From NCBI GenBank assembly GCA_030248295.1, contig JASANH010001140.1, positions 44,922 to 108,921 of the forward strand: DNA of 64,000 nucleotides. The letters are read 5' to 3'. This document shows positions 34,901 to 45,477 of this stretch, piece by piece (within the stretch, counting starts at the first letter, position 1; each line of letters starts with the position of its first letter). Source of the stretch: Mesodorylaimus sp. YZB2_4 (lineage: Eukaryota; Nematoda; Enoplea; Dorylaimida; Dorylaimidae). The notes below the pieces were generated by a model. That model was not told where the DNA came from and did no database searches. It saw nothing but the letters and a program-made list of their open reading frames with translations. The translations under genes were made by a program, and so were the position numbers.

Positions 34901-35150
34901 CTTCACATGGTGCACCACATTCCAGTCTAAATAACGAGGTAACTGGCCCAGTATCTATCTGACTGAAGTCAACAAGTGGTGATTGGTAATTGTGCTTCGA
35001 GTATTGCAGTGCTCACCACCTACAACTTACTTGCTGAATTCGAGATCTCGCAGTTTTTCTTTTAATTTTAATTTTTCTCTGGAACAATTTCGATGGTATC
35101 TTCCGTGCTTTGTTTTGTTTGTTTCGAAAATCGCAGTTGTTAGATGGAAA
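31985..35150. repeat. Repeat I1, part b, left copy
   Basis: It aligns in reverse with 55290-58325, then after a 3.5-kb insertion in the right copy with 51520-51743. Several short frames stay recognisable in both copies. Examples are CMHTAPRHTTFETVSSTMDS (33015) with CMHTAPMHTTFKTVSSTMDS, KSCKKLTDF (33425), MKGEMVSRFARDLN (33782, minus) and MFNGNMQMPLIHFLYHF (32500, minus). None belongs to a family I know, and they lie on both strands. Confidence 0.75.
34480..34800 (-). other. Shared reading frame in I1 (unknown protein)
   Basis: The 106-codon frame starts MNELYSGDECTIGRTSS and includes LLSPGFEMKCGLLLI and VSLLIDWLNDETKAGAIA. The right copy (55432-55760) keeps NELYSGDKCTIGPTSS and LIDWLNDETKAGAIA with stops between. 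The frame may be a decayed gene. No homology is recognised and coding is unproven. Confidence 0.3.
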
Positions 35151-35159
35151 TTTTTAACA

Positions 35160-36395
35160 TTCCTATTCTACAATCAAGCGTATGGAAAGTTAATTTTCGA
35201 TCACTCTGCGGCTGTCTCACTGGGAACCAGCCACTGTTTTGAGAAAGCTCAATTGGGAGTCTCGACAATACAGTACGACGATTCGAGACTGGTGGATCAA
35301 AGCGGAACTGGACGTATCTTAAAAACCCCACTGCAAACAAAACCATGAGTTAGAAAAAACCGCAACCATGCAATCGACTAATATTCCGTGATCACATTCA
35401 CAAAACCAGTATTAAATCTTTCGCCCCGGCTTCCTAAAACTGGAACTATCGTCAGATCGACATTTAATCTTTGGCAAATCACTATCAAGCCATTAGGCGA
35501 GAAACAATCTCGTTTATGGATTGCACTGGGTTCTGATTTTCTTGGAAAATGTTCCAAAATGCAAATTTCATGTCAGTGATTGATTTTGAGCCCCGGTAGG
35601 ATGCATTGTGTTACGTTTTTTTGTGAAATCCTGTGCCAGAGCGCCTTTGAATCACCTTGGACAGTGGGAGCCTTTTTTCATCCGAGATTTGGTAATCTAA
35701 GGGGCCGGGCAGGAATCTTCACCATACAGAATTTTTATTTTTTGAATTATGTTTTTCCCTGACTCCATGCTTATCCGTTCTTGCGAACTCCTTCTTGGAA
35801 ACAATAAACTCACTTAGGCATGCTATCCTTCTTAAGGCAGTTTATCGATTCACTTGATGGTGTTTTATGATGGCTTGACATTGTGCTCTCTTTTTCTAAG
35901 CTATTTTTCAGCTTTGTAAACCGATTTTCTCCTTTTTATCAGATTTTTTTCAAAGCCTTAACAACCTTTTCTCACAACTTTTCGTGATATTTTTTTTCGA
36001 AGTTCCGAGGTTTGGACTTTGTCAACCCAGTTTTCTAGAGGCGTCCAATCATATTGGCTTGCGAGTAGTCCTAATTTAATGTGACTATGGATAGATTGGC
36101 CTCACAATGCCGATCCTGATCCTGATATTTGAGCTTGGAGATTTTGCTGATACCTATGATATAAATAAGTTTGCTAGGTGTCACACAAAATTTTTAAGGC
36201 TCGAGAGCGCTGTACCGGTATAGATAAAAAGTCCCCTAACAGCACCCGACCACTTCTCGCGAATTCCACCCCCTTTCTGCTGCGCTCGACCTTTAGAGAT
36301 CGCTCCAAGAATAGAAATGAGGATCGGGTCATAGAAGTGGGTCTGACCTCGTCTAATGTTGGGACTGACTAATAAAATGTGGTGAAATGTCAAGC
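35160..36395 (+). repeat. R3 copy b (partial)
   Basis: The block matches the minus strand of 46140-47340 and the plus strand of 9150-10100 and 12480-12660. It begins near GCGTATGGAAAGTTAATTTT and ends near GACTGACTAATAAAATGTGG, next to the CACTA-like transposon. Frames such as ITFTKPVLNLSPRLPKTGTI recur in copy c. Confidence 0.75.
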
Positions 36396-36427
36396 AAGTT
36401 GATCTGGTGATAAATTACTGCGAGGGT

Positions 36428-36448
36428 AAAACTACCCGCATTTCCCAT
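36428..36448 (+). repeat. Left terminal inverted repeat
   Basis: The 21 bases are an exact reverse complement of 43083-43103. Confidence 0.88.
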
Positions 36449-36459
36449 TCGGCTGAAAT

Positions 36460-36620
36460 CCTACTAAGACCTTTGTATGGCAGCTTGGAAAGCTTACTAA
36501 GAACCTTGCTGAGACCTACTAAGATTTTAGACAGAAATTGAAAATCTTGCCAAGTTCTCAAACAGATCTTAATAATTTTAGACTGGGTTGGATCCCAATC
36601 TTTCTAAGATTAATTCTAAA
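36460..36620 (+). repeat. Left subterminal motifs
   Basis: CCTACTAAGA, CTTACTAAGA and CCTACTAAGA occur at about 36463, 36495 and 36516, with weaker copies (TTTCTAAGAT) further in. These are the complement of the CTTAGTAAG core of the right-hand array and are likely transposase-binding sites. Confidence 0.65.
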
Positions 36621-37124
36621 GGCCTTCTCTATAAAATTCAAGCTGCAGTAGATTCACTTAGCAAGATAGCATAACAAAACCTTACAAATGCTCAATGCAA
36701 CAAGTGCTCAAAAGCAAAAAAGCATTATGTTAACTTTTTAAATGCCAAAATGACACGATGATACAAAGCCAAAAAACCAGCTGCTGAGAACCCCAAACAA
36801 GGCACGATAACATAATTATGCTACAAGCCATACTTTAAGAAATGAAGCAGTGACCTCCAAAAAAGGAATGCACCAGTAAAGCCCTCGATCAAAAAAATGC
36901 ACGATAAGCCCTGGATTAGAAAGCACAGCTAGTATCTACTGTAGTCCAATAATTTTTTCAATGGCAATTCGAAATAAATCCACTTTATATTCAAGACTTA
37001 TGGCTGGGGATCAGAGAGTAACTTCGAAACCATCAATCCAGGATTAAAAAACGTTGTCAGGACATTGGGACCTCGGCGAAACCATTCCATAAACTTGACA
37101 AGTCCAGGTCAGGGTCTCAACTTA

Positions 37125-38946
37125 CAAGATTGCCAAAAGCGTCGTAGCTGTCCTTTAAAATTTGCAACATTTCGCTGCTCGCCTTTGCTTCACGCCACTT
37201 CTTTTGGAACGAAAAAAGTTCCTTCATGAAATCTGATTCAGCGGTTTTCTCCTGCTCAGTCATCGCGCTTGACTCCGTGCATTCGTCCCAAATAAGCCAA
37301 TCTGCCCGTGGCTTTGCGCCTGTAGATATCAGATCGTAGTACCATGCCTTCTCCGTTTTTTTGCTAAAAAAATTGAGATTGCGATCAAGTCTAAATGTTA
37401 AAAGTTGACATTTTACCTAGACTCTGTTTGATCTAGACCAGATTGATTTGTCAGTCGGAGGACATCATCAAGAAGCGCCTTATCGTGATCACTACATACG
37501 ATGTCGACGACGATTCCTGTTTGAGGGCCATCTCCAGGCTGCGTCGACTTTGGCAAAGCGCTCTTGAAAAACTTGACAGAAACGTCTGAAAAAAACTGAT
37601 TTGTCATGCAAGAAAGACCCAAGATCCCGTAGCACTCACAGCAAAATATTTCGAAGCCCTTCGGATCTTTAAATTTCGATGACATACATCCACTTTTTCG
37701 CTCTTTCTGCTCGGGTATTTTCTAGTGACGAAGATTGCGTTACCCCACATGCGATATGCCAGCGCTTTGTAGAAGGAATCTGCCAGGTCACCAAATTCTG
37801 CAATAAGGACAGTTAAACAAACCATTACTTTATGGAAAACATCAAAAAAACGTACCCCTCACAAAAACATTGAATTTTTCTCTCATATCGACGCCCATCC
37901 AGGATGAGCGTTCCTGAAAATTAAAACAGGGAATTCAGAATCGAGTTTAAGTGAACAATTCCAAACAAACTTTTTCATTCGCGCCAGAAAAATCTCCGTT
38001 TCCTCTGGTGATTGCTGACTGAAGTGATGATTTCTTTCCTTGCTTCGAAAACAGTTTTGCTGGCTAAATCAAAAAAACACTGCAGGGCAGTCGAACAAAC
38101 ATGCAGAATTATCTCAAAACTTAATGTGTCATCAAAGTGCCTTACATTGCCATTTCGAAGAAACTGTTCCATTTTCCCTATTCGAATTTCCAGCTTTCCC
38201 AATCGTGACTTTTGCTCTTCGTGCATTGACACAACTGTCGTTCGAAGAGAAGAAACAGCGTCTAGTACATCCTTAAATGTTGGCTCACTATTTCGAGGAA
38301 TGTTGGAAGTATCATCAGCAATTTCCGCCACAATATCGTCACCTTAAACGAATATCAGCATCGGAAACGGGGTTCATACAAGGCGCAGAAAATGACTTTC
38401 CCTGATTTTTCTAGATAAAAATTAGAATTAGACACTGTCTTAACATTGCACCTCTCAAATCACTGATTTTCTAACATTGTTTGAACCCTGGGGAAAATAA
38501 AAACACTCTAATACAATAAATTCACCTTCTTCACCAATCTGACAAGTCGGAGGATTAACTGTTGGTGAACTTATTGGCCGACTAGACTCGTAAAGCCCTT
38601 TCGATCGCTTCCTATTATTGCTGGTGGCTGTTTCAGGCGACAATGAACGGCGATTAGGAGCTCCTGAATAATGATCTAGCGACCATTGTGGTGAATCAGC
38701 ACGATTTTGATTGTCGTAACCGTTTTGTGCAATACTCTCGTCGATTAAACGCTTTTGCAGCTCTCCGAGTGCCTGGTATTCCTCTTTAGCTGTGAAAACT
38801 GCAAGAAATAGAAAAATAGAGCAGGGTTGACAAGAGAGCATAGTGGAACAGATTTGTTTGAAAAATTGAGAACTGTAAGCAATTTTTTGCTGGAATAAGG
38901 CCATAAGTTCTTTAGCACTTACACATTCTAAAAACTTCACCTTCAT
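37125..38946 (-). pseudogene. Second multi-exon gene of the CACTA-like element (unknown protein)
   Basis: On the minus strand a series of open segments is bounded by good splice sites. They are MKVKFLEC|GTAAGT (38946), FTAKEEYQALGELQKRLIDE to about 38525 (|GTGAAT), and DDIVAEIADDTSNIPRNSEP to 38150 (|GTAAGG). CFFDLASKTVFEARKEI, ERSSWMGVDMREKFNVF, EFGDLADSFYKALAYRMWG and DVSVKFFKSALPKSTQPGDG follow, and KTEKAWYYDLISTGAKPRAD ends at 37130 (|GTAAGT). The middle has a coiled-coil-like stretch (SMHEEQKSRLGKLEIRIGKM). It lies inside the transposon and diverges from the transposase, so an accessory (TnpA-like) role is the simplest inference. I recognise no domain, and exon phases are not all settled. 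Confidence 0.5.
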
Positions 38947-39616
38947 AAAATTTTTGCTAATCGAAAACAGTTACAGTTTGGCCAGTTTCTCATTGCAAAC
39001 GTTTTTCGAATGCATCAATCTTTCCTTCCTCCACGGCGAACGATGGAAAATAAACAATGCTGTTCAATCGGACTTTGAACGCGTCTCCGTCACAACAAAG
39101 CACAGCGGACACGGGTTTTTGAACGTCCACAAAAAAGTCATAATTCCGTCAAGCTATGGTGTCCCCTATACGACAAGTGACAAAATCAAGATTGCATCGA
39201 GTCGTCAGAGCGAAATTCCCAAATTCGATCCTCTTAGCACTTTAAAGTAGCTAGTAAAGCGCAAAGTACATACCCCTAGGCTTACACAGTAAGTACTGGA
39301 TATTTACACGCCTACCTACTTACACGTGTCATACTTCTCCACCAACAGTCTTTTGTTCCGGGTCGTTGGCGCTTGAGACATTGGGAGCGATAGTGGGGAA
39401 TAGGCGGATTATTAAAATTTGAAAACCTAATTACGAAGAAAGTAGAAAGTGAGAAAAACCGATGATCGACTCGCCGGCCCTGCTCGACTGGCTGGCTGGC
39501 CGGCTTGGGTTTACGCTTTGTTTGACTCGCGCACGGCACTACCAACGTTTTGCCATAAACAGCTGCTTAGCAGCATTCCCAGTTGTGAGCGAAAAATACT
39601 ACAGTAAGCCGAGTAG

Positions 39617-42600
39617 ATGAAATCGATCGAGCTTATGTTTGTCTTCTTCGCTTCTTTTGTTTACGTTGGACTTCTAGAAAATGCCTTTGCCGAAGAGGCA
39701 AAAATTTATCATATAAGCCGATACTATCATCAGGCTACGGTTCAGCAACCACCAGACTTCCCTGAAACTGCGACGCATAGTCAGTTAGAGGATTTTGAAA
39801 CTAACCACGCCGATTCTGTTGACATCGGTGATGACCCCTTATCCACGTCTACTCCTTTGAATTGTGGTTTTGACTGTAATCCGCCTAATAATTCATGCAT
39901 TTTTCCAGCTGAGGAAATTTGGAATGATTCTTCAGACGATGATCAATCACTCGAGAATGCGGATTTTTCGAACGACTCGACGTCAATTTCTCTATATTGA
40001 GTCCACGGGCCGTTTTTTTTCTCCAGTTTCCGTCAATGATTTTTGCTGCCTCATTCTTGCTTATCAGCGATCTCATAACTTACCAGATGTGTCGATGAAA
40101 AAAATCTGCAAAATTTTGCGCTATGTTTTGCCTTTAGACAATAATTGCCCTGTCTCTTTTAAAATGGTTTAACGAATTTTGAAGAACTTGCCCAATGATG
40201 ATTTCAGACTCATCAATTCCCACTTAAAAATATGTGGCGACTGTTATGGAAAAACAGAAAGTTCTTGCATCGATCGCTGCAGAGGTAATGGACGTTACTC
40301 ACGGCCTGCCAAGATCGCTGTTTTCAGCATTAAAAAGCAGCTGAAGTTGATTATTCGAAACTATGGTTCAAAAATTCTGGGGAATCTAGACATGTCTGCA
40401 GCTACGGCAATGAATGGTGAATTTGTTAACGACTTGTTAACTGGCGAACACTACCGATCAGCGTATCCGAATCAAAAAGGCCAATCGCTCACCTCGCATT
40501 TGGTCATTAATTCTGATGGCGCAAAATTCACAAAGGCAAAGTCTGAATGTTTTTGGCCTCTGCTTGGTATTGTAGCCGAGTTGCCTCGAGTCGTCAGAAC
40601 GAAATTTCAAAATTCGATCCTGTTAGCAAATTTGATCCTGTTTGGCAAAGTGAAACTGAGCCAAACTGGGACAAGTTTCTTTCAGTAAGAATGATTTGCA
40701 TTTTCAAATAGTTTGGTATGGTAATGGTTGTTGTTTTTTTAAGGATTCGATTTAGGAAATGAAATTTCTGTCAACTGTGGGGTTTGTGGCTAAGGTCGAT
40801 GGGATTATTTTTACAGTCTACATTTTAATCTTGGCTAGTGTATTTGATCTCCCTGCTCGCGCCTCTATCTGGAACGTAGTGCAATTTAATGGTGAGCAGT
40901 ATCGACTTTAGATAAAAAGGTTTTGAGAAGGAAAATGAGGTCATGTTTTTTCATTTCAGGGCGGTTTGGTTGCATGGATTGCATGCAAGAAAGTCAAGCA
41001 CTCAATTGGCGCCGCGTGTGGCTGTATCAGGAATCTGTCAAGGAAAAAGACTCCGCATTTTGGGAAAACATTTATTCACAGCTAGAGAGAGACGAAGACG
41101 GCGGAATGATGCATGGTGTCAAAAGGCCGTCACAACTTCGTCAATTGAACATCGATCCATTCCGCCAAAATCCTCTCGACTTCATGCATCAGGCGTATGA
41201 AGGCGTCTTCAAGCGGATTCTCGACAGTCTTTTTGGTAAGTCCTTTTTGTTTGAATTATGAGGTTCTGAAATTCAGAATTATCGATTTCAGGTTTCAGTA
41301 ATGGCTGGTCGTTGGGTAAGGGGCGAAATATGACGCAAGTGGACGATATTTTGACCCAGATCAGATTCTCAGTGGACTTTCCCCGTACGGTCCTATCTTT
41401 GGAAATTTGTCTTACTCCAAAGCTTCCGAATTGAAGAATTTACTTATGTATGGAATCATTCCTGCAGTGAAAGGTGAGTCCTCTTATATTTACGCGTTGC
41501 GAATGATGTTAATCCCATTTATTATAAAACAACCAGAGTATACAGCAACAAAGCATGCTTCTATCATGTTTGTTGCATATCATGCATGTTTGTCAAAGTA
41601 TGCTCATCAAAACTTATTTTAGGTCATTTGGTGCCGCGTGGCATGGCAATTCCAGACGCGAGTGATTTCTACCATTGGCTTTTTATTCACAACGAAATCG
41701 CGCGACGATTGAACAAAGACTACATTCGCATTAAAGAGTTGCAAGAAATCAAGCAGCTAATATCGATTTGGCAAAAGTTACTGCTGAGATTTTTGGGCGA
41801 TGAAGGCCAAACTTACAACGCTCACGCAACTCGTCACCTGGTTCGTTTCGTCCGATTCCTTGGACCACTTCACAACTTTTCGACATTTGCTTTCGAAGGA
41901 TTTGATTGCATGCTCACAAGGATGGTCACTAGCTCTCATGGTACAATGTTGCAAGTGGCACGGCGATTCAGTGAAGAAAAATATATCATCGACTGGATCA
42001 AGGATATAGGAAAAAAGACAGGTGGGTATAAGGAGTTAACGCTTACTGAAGATTCAAGGCGATAATATTAGAAGTTTTTAGAAAATGGAGATATTCAAAA
42101 TTTGGTGGAAAAATATGCAAGAACATAACGGTTTCAGCTACGAAAAAATTCGGCACGATCAAGCTTTTAAAACAACCACTGCGCGGGGACTTTTCCGCGC
42201 AAGAGAAGGACACCATCTTTGAAACATTTTAAGACATCGATATTTCCAACATTTTTTGTTGTTCTGAAATCAAAGTTGGTCACAGCTTGGTTCAATCATT
42301 GTCGAGTGAGAAAAATGCGAAGTCGTGCACTTATTTGGCTTAATTTCGATTTGATGGTGAGCCAGGCTAAATGGTTATTTCAAAGATATTATTTGTTCAT
42401 GAGCAGTTTTATGCTCTTGGTACAAAACTCAAAATTATACGTTTTTTGATTGATGATGTCCCAAAGCCAAGTTCGCCATTGCTTTCATCATTATGGAATG
42501 ATCAATGTTTCAGAAATCAACGCCCATATGGGAATTTTTTTTCGATCGCGGAGCCATATGATTTGTTATGCATTTTGACGTTCGAAAATTTTTGTAATAG

Positions 42601-42667
42601 ATGTATTGCAGTTTCGAAAAGCCCATTCGTGATTACTGACGAATGTATGATTTATGAGCACAATTAA
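39617..42667 (+). pseudogene. Tnp2/DUF4218-type transposase, multi-exon, decayed
   Basis: Exon 1 (ATG 39617) encodes a signal-like start and an acidic region. The next part runs VSVNDFCCLILAYQRSHNLP, a stop at 40170-40172, GDCYGKTESSC and VINSDGAKFTKAKSECFWP with IVAELPRVVRTKFQNSI. Later exons are bounded by GT/AG. They are 40756-40891 (FDLPARASIWNVVQFNG), 40960-41235 (RFGCMDCMQESQALNW, IDPFRQNPLDFMHQAYEGVF), 41292-41474 (SYSKASELKNLLMYG) and 41624-42020. The last has YNAHATRHLVRFVRFLGPLH and FSTFAFEGFDCML, the DUF4218 signature. Frameshifts near 40.0, 40.65 and 41.39 kb plus the nonsense codon make it inactive. The C-terminus may extend to the frame ending at 42667. Confidence 0.8.
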
Positions 42668-42820
42668 ATCAGAGAGGTTTTCTGCAGACTCTCTTTGACT
42701 CTCTTGACCTCATAAAATAACCAACTTCGTTGAGTGAAACATCAAGTTAAAACAAACTTGGGTCTTACTATGATCTTGTCCTATTTTATTGAGAAAAAAT
42801 TGGCATATAAAGAAATTGAA

Positions 42821-43000
42821 AACCTTCGTAAGGAATTATGAACCTTAGTAAGGAATTATGAACCTTAGTAAGAAATTATGAACCTTAGTAAGGAATTATA
42901 AACCTTCGTAAGGATTTATGAACCTTAGTGAGGAATTATGAACCTTAGTACGAAATTATGAACCTTAGTAAGGAATTATGAACCTTAGTGAGAAATTTTG
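42821..43000 (+). repeat. Right subterminal array, nine 20-bp units
   Basis: Nine head-to-tail units of AACCTTAGTAAGGAATTATG occur, each with zero to three changes and no spacers. The CCTTAGTAAGG core is a near-palindrome. The array sits 80 bp inside the right terminus of the transposon. Confidence 0.92.
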
Positions 43001-43082
43001 AGCGAAACAAGAAAATAGCAAGTCTTACTAAGACACTGTCTTTTTAGAAAAATTTTATGTTTTTTGCTAAGAAATAAGCAAG

Positions 43083-43103
43083 ATGGGAAATGCGGGTAGT
43101 TTT
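43083..43103 (-). repeat. Right terminal inverted repeat
   Basis: ATGGGAAATGCGGGTAGTTTT is the exact complement of the left terminus. It runs into a T tract that continues to 43108. Confidence 0.88.
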
Positions 43104-43267
43104 TTTTTGGGCAGTCGTCGGCGTGGGAAATGAGCGTGGAAACGGAATTGTTTGTTTAAGAGCTGAAGAGGCGATGTCCAGTTTTCTGTGCTTATGGCAT
43201 ACAGACCATACCTTGCTATTAGAACTATACATTACATGATGTGAAAAAAAACAATACATGACACTTT

Positions 43268-43420
43268 ACACCCGCTGAGCTGGCTATCATGTTAGGACGT
43301 ATAAACGGGGCTTCTCGCTCTACTGTCATAGTGTGCGGTCGGTTCGAGGAGTCACTGGAACATATTTTTTGCACTTCACGGTTACCCAAATTAGATTACC
43401 TGATGTGCATATTTATAAGG
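43268..43420 (+). pseudogene. Possible LINE C-terminal fragment
   Basis: The frame reads FTPAELAIMLGRINGASRST, then VCGRFEESLEHIFCTSRLP, which resembles the CxxC...EESLEHI...C tail motif of LINE ORF2 proteins with one Cys lost. The piece is short and has stops soon after. Confidence 0.3.
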
Positions 43421-45477
43421 TGAGGCAGTCTGGTGGAAATGACAACTTCGTTTTGCCCTCGCTGCTGCACGACTCGTTGTGCTTCAAGAACTCCTGACAT
43501 TATCCAATAGGTTCGTCCAAGAAAAATTTGGATTCCATCATTTAAATATATATTTTTATGACTGCACAAAAGCCACTCATTAAAAAGTTATAAGATATCA
43601 TGGAGAGCGAACACGATCGCCAGTGCGAGAAGACATTTTTTTCTGAGTTGTTACAATTAAAGATGCGAATGAATGTCAAACATGCATCCTTTGCAGCACT
43701 TGCACTCTTTCATTGGTGGGAATAAGACACATATCCCGGAAGCCGCGAGGAGGGACTTAAATCGATCCATTGATGATCACTATTATGTATTGAAACTCGA
43801 ATTATTTATACGATTTTTTGCGTTTAGAGTTGTTAGAAACAGATTTATTAAATCTTTCCGTTCGATTAATAAAAAAAAATTGAATCACTAAAAGAGAATC
43901 CAGTTGATGTGATGGATGACCTTGAACTGACAATATGTCGGGTGGGCTCAAAAACTTACACTCTGACACACTGCTAGCCGGCCGCCCGTCTCTCCTCCCC
44001 TCACCATCTCTCATCTCATCAGTAGCATGTAAGAAAACACGTCCAGAAAAGGCTCGAATCTAGGAGAAACTTGTGATGATAAGTTGGTATCTCGAACAAC
44101 AATATAAGATGACGTTCGAGAAATAGAAAGCGCAACATGATAAACAATGCCTTCCTCTAGCAACAGTACTAGAAAGATAGAAATAACATCTATCATTGGC
44201 GTTATATGATGCCACAAACTTTCTGAGGGAGCGACGCAATGGCAATCCGAAGAATATTGCGAAAAGTACAAGGTGTATTTCGTAGCATATGTAATAAGAT
44301 TTTCATGACAAGAAGATATGCAAATATAAATGCTTTTAAAAACTGGTTTACCAGTACCTAGCTGTTGGAACAGAATTTATTTTGATAAAAGAGCTGTTTT
44401 CTGTGTTTTTTGCCAGGTGTTGTACCTGTTTTGTTCTTGGCATCAGGTTTATGGCGATACTAGTACTGCGCTGATTGGTCGAGGCATCGATTCCGTGTAC
44501 GAGCATACATTATGCGAATCGAGTCAAACAAACAAAGACGACATTAGAGCAGTCACTCAAGTCAGGATTCCAGATGTTAGCCCATTTCGTCAAGTCGACA
44601 ACTCTTGGTTTTGGATTTTCACCTACTTCGCCGTTAACAATAATGTCCTGTTACACCATCCCAGAACGCCACATGACTGACTTATTCTCCATGACAACTA
44701 TCATAGCTGTCCTATATATAAGCTATTCTAATGCATGTATACTACTCTCTCGTTTCTATCAATTTGAAGCCATTTCTGACTGTACTGACAATTGTTGCTA
44801 TCATCTAACATATTCTTTTAATCGTTGTCTCCTATATCGGGTAAAACGTAAGGGGCGCGATGAACGTGGTGAAATTTCGAGCCATCAATAGCCAACAATG
44901 GTCATTGCCACTACCATTGCGCAGCTCTCGTAATATTATTGCGATGTGTGAACAGAAAAATGTGCATGAAATGCAGTCAGCCGTGGCATTTGATGTGGCA
45001 TGCCAACGTTATAAAATCTTCAACAACGCGTGTTTTTATGCGCGATTCTGTTAAGCCATAGCTGCTCTCCATCAGTTAGTGGGTCACAAACAATTACTGA
45101 GAATCCTAAAAGAATTCTAGCTGAGTCAGAGCTAAGAACCTGGACAGGTAAGTTTTTTTTAATAAATAACAATCAATACTAAATCGAGCGTCGAATCCAT
45201 TGTTTTGAGATGTATGTTGAACATCATTTTTTTTCATTGAACGATGTATAGTAGTTTTCCGTGTTGGGGATACTAGTTCTGACTATGTTTGACTCATGAT
45301 CTGGAGTTTATCGTTGGCATGTTGAGCTTTAAAGACAGCATGACACCCTCGCTCTTTTCAATAATATCTCTGAAAACCGCTTTGAAAAAAACTTGGCACC
45401 GGTTAAAAACAAAAAACTATTTTTGGCCCTTCCCACTGTTATGGTTATTCCACGTGAGTCAGATGTTTTTTTCTGGG
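43421..45477. other. No gene recognised
   Basis: Frames at 44330-44680 and 44475-44891 are open for 116 and 138 codons, are Cys- and aromatic-rich, and overlap each other. They show no domain, signal or splice pattern that I trust. Confidence 0.4.

Larger units (their letters stand above)
36428..43103 (+). mobile_element. CACTA-like (Tnp2/DUF4218) DNA transposon, near full length
   Basis: A 21-bp sequence, AAAACTACCCGCATTTCCCAT, at the left end is repeated in inverted form at 43083-43103. Subterminal CTTACTAAGA motifs occur inside the left end, and their complement forms a 20-bp tandem array inside the right end. This is the architecture of plant and animal CACTA elements. The interior holds two divergent multi-exon genes. 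The termini read ACTACCC rather than the textbook CACTA. A poly-T next to the right end hides the target duplication, although GGG on both sides is a candidate. Confidence 0.85.

Noticed and set aside
42821-43000. CRISPR-like regular array
   Set aside because: The 20-bp units are contiguous without unique spacers and lie inside a eukaryotic CACTA-like transposon.
43300-43360. tRNA B-box-like GGTTCGAG
   Set aside because: No A-box, cloverleaf or terminator T-run fits; the same bases are part of a LINE-like frame.
44330-44891. Two overlapping open frames of 116 and 138 codons
   Set aside because: They overlap in different frames, lack any recognisable motif and have no clear splice context.
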